Positions 8,562 to 16,527 of a stretch of 64,000 bases of DNA are shown here, piece by piece. The position numbers were made by a program, and so were the translations under genes. A model generated the notes under the pieces. The model was not told the origin of the DNA and did no database searches. It saw nothing but the letters and a program-made list of their open reading frames with translations. The stretch's first letter is position 1. Each line of letters begins with the position of its first letter. The stretch is from JAVBLY01 sp031553035 (GTDB lineage: Bacteria > Bacillota > Clostridia > Peptostreptococcales > Anaerovoracaceae), in assembly GCA_031553035.1 (NCBI GenBank), contig JAVBLY010000006.1, positions 434,001 through 498,000 on the forward strand, given 5' to 3'.

Positions 8562-8588
8562 GAAACCGGCTGAGTTTCAGCCGGTTTC
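8562..8588. terminator. Hairpin after NhaC copy 1
   Basis: GAAACCGGCTGA and TCAGCCGGTTTC form a perfect 12-bp stem with a 3-base loop just after the NhaC stop. It is not followed by a T-run on either strand, so it may act as an mRNA 3' end stabiliser or a weak terminator. Confidence 0.6.
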
Positions 8589-8591
8589 GAA

Positions 8592-8692
8592 AAAGAACTG
8601 TTCAATCAGATAATCCTTAATTTAATTTAATAAAAAATTAAATCGTAAATAATAACTATAAAAGTGGTAGGAACACTGATGGACAGTTCTTT
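8592..8692. repeat. Inverted repeat enclosing a relic NhaC-type leader
   Basis: Arms at 8592-8609 and 8676-8692 are near-perfect inverted copies (AAAGAACTGT...TCAG). Between them, on the minus strand, lies a 26-base stretch (8644-8669) identical to 52777-52802 in the leader of NhaC copy 2. The similarity continues on the minus strand through an AT-rich run to an AAGGA where the other copy has its AAGGAGG. No NhaC coding sequence follows. It lies between the converging ends of NhaC copy 1 and alr. It could also serve as the alr terminator. Confidence 0.6.
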
Positions 8693-8706
8693 TTTAATGT
8701 TTAAAA

Positions 8707-9843
8707 TTATTTGTAAACTTTTGGAAGCCTCTGTCCGAATCTGCAGGTCACTTCGTAATTTATAGTCCCTGTCTTTTCCGCAATTTCATCAGCGGTGATA
8801 GTCTTGTCTCCTTGAGATCCCATAATTACTACTTCATCATATTCTTTGACGTTTGGAATATCAGTCAGATCGATCATGCACTGATCCATGCAGATCCTCC
8901 CCACGATAGGAGCGTATTCTCCATTAACGATGACTCTGCCTTTGCCGGATAACGTCCTGGGAAGTCCGTCCGCATAACCTAGAGGAAGTGTCCCTATGAT
9001 GCTGTCTCGTTCTGTTACAAACGTCTTGCCATAGCTTATGCCGCTTCCTGCAGGCAGCGTTTTGATATAAACGATGTCGGATTTTACGCTCATGGCCGGT
9101 TCCAATTCGATTTTATTTCGGTCAACTTCAGGTCCGGGATACAAACCGTATAAAGAAATGCCCGGGCGTATTGCGTCAAAGTGAGATTTCGGATAATTGA
9201 TTATACCGGCACTGTTTGCCATAGTTTTGTAGGTTACGCCCAGCCCCGAAGTCTTAAGATCCCTTGCAAAATTATTGAATCGCTCCACCTGAAGCTCTGA
9301 ATATGTGGTATCTTTTTCGTCTGCCGTGGCAAAATGGCTGAAAATGCCTTTTACATTAATACAGGGCAATTTAGCTATTTCCAGGATATCATCGATGCTC
9401 TGCCTGTCATGGACAAAGCCCAACCTGCCCATTCCGGTTTCCAGTGCGACAAAGATGTCATAATTGATTTTTTTAGTGGAGAATTTTTGTATTACTTCAG
9501 AAAACATATTTGCGTCTTTGTAAGCTGTTACCACAGGAATCACGCCTAGATCCATAAGGTCTTTTACGTTGCCCCTGGGTGTTGCGCTGAGAAGAACGAT
9601 AGGGGTGCGCATGCCGGCGCTTCTAAGTTGCACTGCCTCTTCCAGAGTAGCTACACCAAGCATTTCCACACCTGTTTTAATAAGCTCCCATGCGATCTTG
9701 ACTGCTCCGTGTCCGTAGGCATCAGCTTTGATGCATGCAATGACTTCGCTGCTGCCGGCGAGGGTCCTGAGAGAAGTATAGTTGAATACTATATTATTAA
9801 GGTCGATCTCTGTCCAAACAGCTCTTCTTGTTTCATTGTACAT
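8707..9843 (-). CDS. alr: Alanine racemase
   Basis: PLP-dependent fold-type III racemase giving D-alanine for peptidoglycan. The PLP lysine lies in 'ACIKADAYGHGA' near residue 35, 'ISLYGLYPG' and 'GRICMDQCMIDL' (with the second catalytic region) follow in the expected order. The start at 9843 is chosen because GAGG precedes it by six bases; the next upstream in-frame ATG (9882) overlaps a TATAAT at 9886-9881 and would lie before the transcription start. About 378 residues, normal for the family. Monocistronic, facing NhaC copy 1. A second, ornithine-specific racemase of the same fold is at 54526. Confidence 0.93.
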   Translation of the reverse strand: MYNETRRAVWTEIDLNNIVFNYTSLRTLAGSSEVIACIKADAYGHGAVKIAWELIKTGVEMLGVATLEEAVQLRSAGMRTPIVLLSATPRGNVKDLMDLGVIPVVTAYKDANMFSEVIQKFSTKKINYDIFVALETGMGRLGFVHDRQSIDDILEIAKLPCINVKGIFSHFATADEKDTTYSELQVERFNNFARDLKTSGLGVTYKTMANSAGIINYPKSHFDAIRPGISLYGLYPGPEVDRNKIELEPAMSVKSDIVYIKTLPAGSGISYGKTFVTERDSIIGTLPLGYADGLPRTLSGKGRVIVNGEYAPIVGRICMDQCMIDLTDIPNVKEYDEVVIMGSQGDKTITADEIAEKTGTINYEVTCRFGQRLPKVYK

Positions 9844-9880
9844 AATATTCCTCGATTCATTCTTTAATAATTTCATGCCC

Positions 9881-9886
9881 ATTATA
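9881..9886 (-). promoter_or_regulatory. -10 box of alr
   Basis: TATAAT on the minus strand; 17 bases upstream is TTTATT, a poor -35. It decides the alr start codon, since the upstream ATG would not be transcribed as a start. Confidence 0.5.
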
Positions 9887-10061
9887 ATTCATTTTAAACC
9901 GGCAATAAAGCACTCTTTTCAATCACCAATATGTGGTGGGATATCTCGTGTGTAAACAGATGTTCTCCACAAAATATTGTGGTTTTCCTGGTTCTGCAGT
10001 ATTAGGTTCACAGATGAGTGGATTGACGGGGAGAGAAAACCCATTTTTGCCTAGTAAATTC
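9887..10061. other. Divergent intergenic region between alr and mraZ
   Basis: No gene is seen. It contains a small inverted repeat at 9967-9982 (CCACAA-AATA-TTGTGG) that could be an operator or hairpin. The rest is low-complexity AT-rich sequence leading to the mraZ promoter. Confidence 0.4.
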
Positions 10062-10099
10062 TTGAAAAATGGAGTGAAATGGGGTAAAGTGGGTAATAT
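10062..10099 (+). promoter_or_regulatory. mraZ promoter with three TGGGN-type MraZ operator repeats
   Basis: A -35 TTGAAA at 10062-10067 and -10 TAAAGT at 10085-10090 are 17 bases apart (TAATAT at 10094-10099 is an alternative -10). Over this promoter lie TGGAG (10070), TGGGG (10080) and TGGGT (10090), in direct repeat at exactly 10-base steps. In E. coli, MraZ binds TGGGN repeats separated by 5 bases and represses its own operon, so autoregulation of the dcw cluster is expected here. Confidence 0.75.
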
Positions 10100-10154
10100 A
10101 TAGTATCGCAATAATAGAAAAGTGTACCCAAAGTCAGGTACAAAAAGGAAAAGA

Positions 10155-10604
10155 ATGTTTTTAAGCAGCTATGAAAACTCAATAGATTCCAAGGGGAGAG
10201 CCATTATCCCATCTAAGTTCAGGCATGGACTTGGTGAGAAATGCGTTCTAACCAAAGGTATTGACGAGTGCCTGTATATTTTCACACAGGAGGCTTTTGA
10301 AAAATATGCGGAAGAGCATATCATGAACAGGCCTGATGAAGATGAAGAGGCCAGGAAACTGAAGCTGACATTTTTCTCAAGTGTTAAGGACTGCGATATC
10401 GATAAGCAGGGAAGGATCAATATTCCCGATGAATTCCTCAAGCATGCGGGAATCAAGAAGGAAATGGTAAACGTTGGCGCAATAAGCCATATCCAGGTAT
10501 GGTCCAAGGAGATACACAAGAATAAGCTTAGTGCCCCTGATATGAATCAAAGCAGCCTTATGGCAAATATGACGAAGTATGTAGGAAAGGGCGGTCAGGA
10601 ATAA
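10155..10604 (+). CDS. mraZ: Transcriptional regulator MraZ
   Basis: First gene of the dcw cluster; a doubly AbrB-like (SpoVT-AbrB) DNA-binding protein. The first domain has 'DSKGRAIIPSKFR' near residue 10 and the second 'DKQGRINIPDEFL' near 85, the paired signatures of MraZ. The start at 10155 (MFLSSYENSIDSKGR) matches the family and has AAAGGAAA ahead; an in-frame GTG 11 codons earlier lacks a binding site. 149 residues. It ends 1 base inside the rsmH start (TAATG). Confidence 0.95.
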   Translation: MFLSSYENSIDSKGRAIIPSKFRHGLGEKCVLTKGIDECLYIFTQEAFEKYAEEHIMNRPDEDEEARKLKLTFFSSVKDCDIDKQGRINIPDEFLKHAGIKKEMVNVGAISHIQVWSKEIHKNKLSAPDMNQSSLMANMTKYVGKGGQE

Positions 10605-11554
10605 TGACCGGCGATGAGACCGGATTTAAACACGTTCCGGTTTTAGCAGATCAAGTTATCGGCGCTCTGAATGTAAGAGCTGACGGAATATATGTAGATG
10701 GCACTTTGGGTGGTGGCGGTCATGCTTCCTTGGTTTGCCGGGAGCTAAGTGAGAATGGCATTTTTATAGGAATCGACAGAGACAGGGAAGCATTATTGGC
10801 TGCCGAACAAAGGTTAGAAGAATATAAATGCAAAAAGATCTTCGAAAACAGGAATTATGCTGAAATAAAAAATGTCCTGAGAGATCATGAAATCAAGAGA
10901 ATAGACGGAGGACTTCTGGATCTGGGCGTTTCGTCCCATCAGCTGGATAAGGCTGAAAGAGGATTTTCATACATGAATGATGCTCCTCTTGACATGAGGA
11001 TGAACGAGACTGAAAACCTGACAGCCGAAAAAGTAGTTAATACTTACAGCGAAAAAGACCTGACCGAGATAATTCGCGGATACGGTGAAGAGAGATGGGC
11101 ATCAAGGATAAGTAAATTTATAGTAAAGTCCAGAAAAGATGAACCTATACGAACTACAGGTGAGCTGACCGAAATAATCAAGGCTGCAATACCTGCGTCA
11201 GCAAGAAGGGATGGCCCACATCCTGCAAAGAGAACTTTTCAGGCAATAAGAATAGAAGTTAATGATGAACTGGCCCCTCTCGAAAAGGCAATGGATGATT
11301 TCCTGGATGTTATGAATCCTGGTGGCAGGCTGGCAGTAATAAGCTTTCATTCTCTTGAGGACAGGATCGTAAAAGAAACCTTCAGAAGAAGAGAAGATCC
11401 GTGTGTTTGCTCCAAAGGACTTTACGAGTGTTTATGCGGAAGAGTGGGCGATGTGAAGAGAATAACCAGGAAGCCCATAACGGCAGACGAAGAAGAGCTT
11501 GGGAAAAACCCGAGGGCCAGAAGCGCAAAGCTGAGAGTCCTGGAGAAGGTATAA
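10604..11554 (+). CDS. rsmH: 16S rRNA (cytosine(1402)-N4)-methyltransferase
   Basis: Uses S-adenosylmethionine to methylate C1402 of 16S rRNA. Recognised by 'HVPVLADQVI' at the N terminus, 'YVDGTLGGGGHA' (SAM loop), 'GLLDLGVSSHQLD', 'PLDMRM' and 'ISFHSLEDRIVK'. 316 residues, the usual size. The cysteines in 'CVCSKGLYECLCG' near the C terminus are also a family feature. Conserved second position in the dcw cluster. Confidence 0.97.
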   Translation: MTGDETGFKHVPVLADQVIGALNVRADGIYVDGTLGGGGHASLVCRELSENGIFIGIDRDREALLAAEQRLEEYKCKKIFENRNYAEIKNVLRDHEIKRIDGGLLDLGVSSHQLDKAERGFSYMNDAPLDMRMNETENLTAEKVVNTYSEKDLTEIIRGYGEERWASRISKFIVKSRKDEPIRTTGELTEIIKAAIPASARRDGPHPAKRTFQAIRIEVNDELAPLEKAMDDFLDVMNPGGRLAVISFHSLEDRIVKETFRRREDPCVCSKGLYECLCGRVGDVKRITRKPITADEEELGKNPRARSAKLRVLEKV

Positions 11555-11576
11555 AGAGTTTGCAAAAAGGACGTAA

Positions 11577-12065
11577 ATGATGTCAGCACAGATGAATGCA
11601 TTAGAACTGAATAAAATGCGTATAGGCACTGCACCTGACGAGAGAACTCCTGCTGAGAGAAAAAAGGCCAGACGCAAGATGGCCAAGGCAAAGCGCAAAA
11701 GGATCAGGCAGGAGGAAATGAGTGTTTCCACAGCAGCAGCCAAGGACAGGAAGCTTGCAATTTTCACAGTTGCCGTTCTCGGACTTGTTTTGCTCGGTAT
11801 AATTTTTATTTCTGCATACTGTGCCAGCCTGAAAAGTGAGATCAATCAGGTCAATAAAGATGTGGCCATAATTCAGGAAGACATCGATTATTTGAAAATG
11901 GAAATAGAAAGCGGTCTTAATATTGCAACTATAGAAGAAAAAGCCGTTAAGGAGCTGGGTATGATTTATCCAACTGCCGATCAGTTTGAATATATAGACG
12001 CAATTAAGCCCGAAAGTAACGATATGGCCCAGGCCATTAAGGAAAATGCATATGAGTCGTGGTAA
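11577..12065 (+). CDS. ftsL: FtsL/DivIC-type septum protein
   Basis: A bitopic membrane protein with a long basic cytoplasmic segment (about residues 1-60, Lys/Arg-rich), one membrane segment (about 63-83) and a short extracytoplasmic coiled coil (about 85-125), the layout of FtsL. Sequence conservation in this family is low, so the call depends on topology and on its place between rsmH and the division transpeptidase. It would form part of the FtsQLB (DivIB-DivIC-FtsL) complex. It overlaps the next gene by 14-20 bases. Confidence 0.8.
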   Translation: MMSAQMNALELNKMRIGTAPDERTPAERKKARRKMAKAKRKRIRQEEMSVSTAAAKDRKLAIFTVAVLGLVLLGIIFISAYCASLKSEINQVNKDVAIIQEDIDYLKMEIESGLNIATIEEKAVKELGMIYPTADQFEYIDAIKPESNDMAQAIKENAYESW

Positions 12066-14100
12066 CAGCAGATCAAATACTGTGACCAACAGTGATAACA
12101 ATGTGAGATTGAGAATGATTATCGCGTTTGCGGTAGTCATACTTCTTTTTCTGGGGCTTGCCTTCAGACTTGGCTGGGTCCAGATAATAGCCGCCGATCA
12201 ATATGTGACTATGGCAAAGGACAATCAGACTAATGATGAGATCCTGACTGCCAAAAGAGGGAGCGTTCTTGACAGAAACGGCAGTGAACTGGCTGCCAGC
12301 ACAACCAGCTATAAGATATGGCTGAGGCTCAAGCCTGTCAATACCAAGGCTACAGTGGATGAAGAAAAACAGACTGAACAGCTTGATAAAGCCGTAGCTC
12401 TCCTTTCCGAAACCCTTGAAATAAAAGAAAAGAAGATCACAGACATGTTCGAAACGGAAGCGCCCAGAGTTAAGATAGCTACCGGAGTTGCCAAGGATAA
12501 GGCTGATTATATAAAGTCATATTCCGATAATAACGACATCGCCATAATTGAAATCGAGGAAGCTTCAAGCAGGAATTATCCGCTGAATACATTTGCATCT
12601 CATGTGATAGGTAGTGTAAACAGTGATAATAACGGTCAGAGCGGTATCGAGCTTGAATATAATAAATATCTTTCAGGTGTTGCCGGAAGGTGGATCAAAA
12701 ACACCGATGCATCCGGGAATCCCATACCTGGCGGGGAAGAGATAAAGTACGATAAACAGGATGGGTTGAATGTGGTTCTAACCATTGACGAGGCCATTCA
12801 GTATTACGTAGAGAAAACTATCAAGAAAACTTATAAAGACCAGAGCGCGGCGGGAGTTTCCTGTATAGTTATGGATCCCAAAACAGGGGATATTCTGGCC
12901 ATGGCTTCATATCCCGACTTTGATCTTAACTCGCCTACCGAACCCGCAAGTAAAAAGCAGCAATCGGAATACAGCAGTCTGTCAGATGAAAAAAAGACAG
13001 AATATCTGAACACCATGTGGAGAAATCCTCTTGTCAGCGACCTTTACGAGCCGGGCTCTGTTTTCAAACTGGTTACAGTCGGCAGTGCTCTTGAAGAAGG
13101 AGTAATAACTCCCGATACCGGTGTTTTCTGCAGCGGATCATACAAAATATACGATGAAGAAATAAAATGCTGGATAAGCCCCGGAGCACATGGGGCCCAA
13201 TCAGTAAGCACTGCTGTAAGGAACTCGTGTAATCCGGCTATGATGCAGATCGTTCAGAAGATGGGTTATGATAAATTCTATAATTATCTTGAATTATTCG
13301 GCATCACAAACAAGACAGGAATAGATTTTCCCGGAGAAGCTCTTCCACTGATCCAGAGCAAGAAGGTGGCAGGGCCTGTAGGTCTTGCAACCATGTCATT
13401 CGGACACGGCCTTTCTATATCACCCCTGCAGATGATCAGTGCAGCCTGTTCTTACGGCAATGACGGCAAGCTGATGAAACCCAGACTTGTGAAAGAACTT
13501 CAGGACGCTGAGGGTAATGCTGTCAAAAAGTTCCCGACTAAAGTTGTCAGGCAGGTGGTTTCAGAGCAAACTACTAAAGAAATGCTTGAAATCATGGAGA
13601 AAGTTATTACCGAGTCGCCGGAACCGGTAATGGAGATACCAGGATACAACGTAGGAGCAAAAACGGGAACTGCAAGAAAACTTAAAAATAATCAGTATCA
13701 GGAAGGTGTTGTAGTAGGTTCGGTTCTGTCCATGGCGCCTATTGAAGATCCGGAATTTGCTGTGCTGGTAATAGTCGATGAACCAAAGAAGGGAGAATTC
13801 GGCAGTACGACCGCTGGACCGGCAGCCGGTGCAATAACCGAAGAAATATTAAGGTACCTCAATGTAGAACCTTCATATACCGACAAGGAAAAGCAGAAAA
13901 TCCATAAAAAGCAGATTCAGGTGCCTGATATCACCGGGCAGAAGTACAGCAAGGTAACTGGTCAGCTTTCATCAGCCGGACTTAAATATGAAATATCCGG
14001 TGATACATCAGGGGACAAAGACTTTACCGTTGTAGACCAGTATCCCAAAGCAGGCGCATGGGTCAAAAAAGGCTCAAAAGTATTTATTTATAAGGAATAG
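12052..14100 (+). CDS. Division-specific class B penicillin-binding protein (FtsI/SpoVD type) with C-terminal PASTA domain
   Basis: D,D-transpeptidase for septal or spore cortex peptidoglycan. One membrane anchor (about residues 20-42), a dimerisation domain beginning 'RGSVLDRNGSELA', and the transpeptidase with SxxK in 'EPGSVFKLV' (active Ser), SxN in 'NSCNP' and 'KTGTAR'. A PASTA repeat occupies about the last 60 residues ('VPDITGQKYSKVTGQL ... VVDQYPKAGAWVKKGS'). The start at 12052 has AAGGA eight bases upstream; the ATG two codons earlier is less well placed. Being directly before murF (no murE), it may be ftsI/pbpB or spoVD; one PASTA repeat fits SpoVD as well. Confidence 0.93.
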   Translation: MSRGNSRSNTVTNSDNNVRLRMIIAFAVVILLFLGLAFRLGWVQIIAADQYVTMAKDNQTNDEILTAKRGSVLDRNGSELAASTTSYKIWLRLKPVNTKATVDEEKQTEQLDKAVALLSETLEIKEKKITDMFETEAPRVKIATGVAKDKADYIKSYSDNNDIAIIEIEEASSRNYPLNTFASHVIGSVNSDNNGQSGIELEYNKYLSGVAGRWIKNTDASGNPIPGGEEIKYDKQDGLNVVLTIDEAIQYYVEKTIKKTYKDQSAAGVSCIVMDPKTGDILAMASYPDFDLNSPTEPASKKQQSEYSSLSDEKKTEYLNTMWRNPLVSDLYEPGSVFKLVTVGSALEEGVITPDTGVFCSGSYKIYDEEIKCWISPGAHGAQSVSTAVRNSCNPAMMQIVQKMGYDKFYNYLELFGITNKTGIDFPGEALPLIQSKKVAGPVGLATMSFGHGLSISPLQMISAACSYGNDGKLMKPRLVKELQDAEGNAVKKFPTKVVRQVVSEQTTKEMLEIMEKVITESPEPVMEIPGYNVGAKTGTARKLKNNQYQEGVVVGSVLSMAPIEDPEFAVLVIVDEPKKGEFGSTTAGPAAGAITEEILRYLNVEPSYTDKEKQKIHKKQIQVPDITGQKYSKVTGQLSSAGLKYEISGDTSGDKDFTVVDQYPKAGAWVKKGSKVFIYKE

Positions 14101-14114
14101 GCAAGAGTGAAGCC

Positions 14115-15482
14115 ATGAAACATTTGACATTAGATGAAATCATAAATGCCACAGGCGGGACCCCTATTCAGGAAAATGAAGCAGGGATGGTCACCGGTGT
14201 ATCTACCGATTCGCGTACTGTAAATCAGGGAGATGTTTTTTTTGCACTATCGGGAGAAAGATTTGACGGACATGATTATTTGGATCAGGTATCACAAAGC
14301 GGCTGCAGAGTTTCAGTCATCAGCAGAAGCGACGCTGTTCCTGTTGGCAGCACCACGTGCTTTATCCTCGTTGAGGATGTCCTGAGAGCATATCAGGATC
14401 TTGCAAAGTATTACAAAGCACTGATTTCTCCCAAAACCATCGGAATTACCGGAAGCGTAGGTAAAACCTCACTTAAAGACATGCTGAATGTTATATCTGA
14501 GGATAATTTCAATACGGTCTGTTCATTTGAGAACGAGAATAATCATATCGGAGTTCCTAAGACCATATTCAGAATGGAAAAAAATACTGAAGTACTGATT
14601 CTCGAAATGGGAATGAGCGACAAGGGTGAGATAGATATCCTTGCTGATATAGGACGTCCTGATATAGGCGGGATCACCAATATAGGGTTTTCTCACATAG
14701 AAAATTTCTTTGATCAGCAGGGGATTTTTGAAGCCAAAATGGAGATCACAAATTACTTTACAGAGAATAACACTCTGGTAGTGATGGGTGATGATCCTTT
14801 TCTTAAAGAGGTCTCGAAAAATGTCTCTTATGAGGTAATATTTGCCGGTTCGGGATACGGTAATGATTACATTGCCGAAGATGCCAGATATTTAGGGGAC
14901 ACCGAAATCACTTTTTTAATAGAATATGACAAAGGCGTCGAAAGATTTACTTTGCCTATTGCCGGGTTGTATAATAATACGACGGTCGCACTTGCCGCCG
15001 CTATCATGTCGAAACTGGATATCAGCGTGTCAAACTGCGCTCATTCACTGAAAAAACTTAAGATCACGCCTCACAGGCTTCAGCTCATCACTAGAAACGG
15101 ACTCAAAATTATCGACGATACATATAATGCAAGCCCTGTGTCCATGAAAAGTGCTATTGAATATTTGATGGCAATAGACAGTGAGAGAAAACTTGCGGTG
15201 CTTGCGGATATGAAAGAGCTGGGCGGAATGTCGAAGACGCTTCATCGGGAAGTAGGATATGAAGCCGCCTCAGCCGGGATAGATTATCTTTTTGCAGTGG
15301 GCGAGTTGGGAAGAGAACTGGGAGAAGCAGCAGCGGACAAAATGGGGAAGGATAGAGTGTTTTCGTTTGACAATAAAGATGAATGCATCAAAAGAATCAG
15401 AGAAATTTTGAAAAAAGGAGACGGGATACTTGTCAAGGGCTCACATTCCATGGAGATGGAGAAGATCGTGGATGCGCTATAG
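14115..15482 (+). CDS. murF: UDP-MurNAc-tripeptide--D-alanyl-D-alanine ligase
   Basis: Adds D-Ala-D-Ala to the UDP-MurNAc-tripeptide. Mur-ligase features in order: 'GVSTDSRTVNQGDVFFAL' near 28, the P loop 'GITGSVGKTSLKD' near 112, 'ENENNHIGVPKT', 'LEMGMSDKGEI' and, at the start of the C-terminal domain, 'IDDTYNASPVSMKSAI'. 455 residues. It ends in TAG. murE is absent from this position, as in several clostridia, so it must be elsewhere on the chromosome. Confidence 0.96.
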   Translation: MKHLTLDEIINATGGTPIQENEAGMVTGVSTDSRTVNQGDVFFALSGERFDGHDYLDQVSQSGCRVSVISRSDAVPVGSTTCFILVEDVLRAYQDLAKYYKALISPKTIGITGSVGKTSLKDMLNVISEDNFNTVCSFENENNHIGVPKTIFRMEKNTEVLILEMGMSDKGEIDILADIGRPDIGGITNIGFSHIENFFDQQGIFEAKMEITNYFTENNTLVVMGDDPFLKEVSKNVSYEVIFAGSGYGNDYIAEDARYLGDTEITFLIEYDKGVERFTLPIAGLYNNTTVALAAAIMSKLDISVSNCAHSLKKLKITPHRLQLITRNGLKIIDDTYNASPVSMKSAIEYLMAIDSERKLAVLADMKELGGMSKTLHREVGYEAASAGIDYLFAVGELGRELGEAAADKMGKDRVFSFDNKDECIKRIREILKKGDGILVKGSHSMEMEKIVDAL

Positions 15483-15513
15483 CCAAAGCAGGGTATCTTA
15501 GTAAAACTGGCAA

Positions 15514-16518
15514 ATGATAAACGAACTGCAGTCATATATTTCACAAAACCTTATCATTCTCATGATTTGTATTTTCCTGCTGAGTCTGATTCTGACGGCC
15601 GCGGGTACAGGATTTTTGATTCCTGTTCTTAAAAAATACAAAGCAAGGCAGACCATCCACGAGGATGTACCGGAAAGTCATCATGAGAAAGCCGGCACGC
15701 CCACAATGGGAGGGATAGCCATCGTAGCGGCAACGGTTATAACATGCCTTGCAGCAGCTTTTTATCAGGGACATTATGCTATGGATGTGTTCATTACCAT
15801 TGCGGCGTTTGTAGCATTTGCTCTTCTCGGTTTCATAGATGACTTCAATAAAATAATCAACAAGAGGAATCTGGGGCTGACAGCAAAGCAGAAGCTGTTT
15901 CTCCAGTGCTTTATAGCATTGGATTTATCCATAATATATGTAGTATTTCAGGAGTATCCCACCATTATAAACATTCCGTTTACTGATATTGAATTTGATA
16001 TGGGGTACTGGTTCATTTTGTTTATGACCTTTGCAATAGTGGCAATGGTCAACAGTGTGAACCTGACTGACGGCCTGGATGGTCTGGCCTCTGGTGTCAG
16101 CCTGTTGGTATGTCTGTTCCTGGCACTTGCCACCGTAGGATGCAGCATCTACACATCAAACTGGTTCTTCCTTGCTCTCGCCGGAGCATGTGTGGGGTTT
16201 CTTTTATTCAACAAAAATCCTGCGAAAATTTTTATGGGGGACACCGGTTCACTGGCCATAGGCGGCGGCATTGCTGTTGCTGCTTTTTATGCAGGGATGG
16301 AGATAATAATGATAATCGTGGGCTTTGTTTATGTTGCCGAAGTCCTTTCGGATATAATCCAGGTCACAAGTTATAAGCTGAGAAACGGAAAGAGGGTATT
16401 TAAAATGGCTCCTCTTCATCATCACTTTGAGCTGGTAGGCTGGTCAGAAAGAAAGATAGTTGCTGTGTTTATGCTGGTAACTTTGATTTTGTGTATTATA
16501 AGTTCATTTGCATTTTAG
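15514..16518 (+). CDS. mraY: Phospho-MurNAc-pentapeptide transferase
   Basis: Membrane enzyme making lipid I from UDP-MurNAc-pentapeptide and undecaprenyl phosphate. It has about ten hydrophobic segments and the family motifs 'GTPTMGG' (about 67), 'GFIDDFNK' (aspartates of the active site), 'NLTDGLDGLASG' and 'PLHHHFELVGWSERK' near the C terminus. 334 residues, normal. Standard place between murF and murD. Confidence 0.97.
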   Translation: MINELQSYISQNLIILMICIFLLSLILTAAGTGFLIPVLKKYKARQTIHEDVPESHHEKAGTPTMGGIAIVAATVITCLAAAFYQGHYAMDVFITIAAFVAFALLGFIDDFNKIINKRNLGLTAKQKLFLQCFIALDLSIIYVVFQEYPTIINIPFTDIEFDMGYWFILFMTFAIVAMVNSVNLTDGLDGLASGVSLLVCLFLALATVGCSIYTSNWFFLALAGACVGFLLFNKNPAKIFMGDTGSLAIGGGIAVAAFYAGMEIIMIIVGFVYVAEVLSDIIQVTSYKLRNGKRVFKMAPLHHHFELVGWSERKIVAVFMLVTLILCIISSFAF

Positions 16519-16527
16519 AGGTAGAAC

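Noticed and set aside
8562..8692. Insertion sequence or complete miniature transposon between NhaC1 and alr
   Set aside because: The inverted arms exist, but no target-site duplication is clear and the interior is better explained by the NhaC leader similarity. Kept as a repeat, not called as a mobile element.
9844..9882. Upstream start of alr adding 13 residues
   Set aside because: The ATG overlaps the -10 box and has no Shine-Dalgarno; the internal ATG at 9843 has GAGG at proper distance and begins like other alanine racemases.
12046..14100. Second PASTA kinase
   Set aside because: Only one PASTA repeat is present and the body has SxxK, SCN and KTGT, so it is a transpeptidase.
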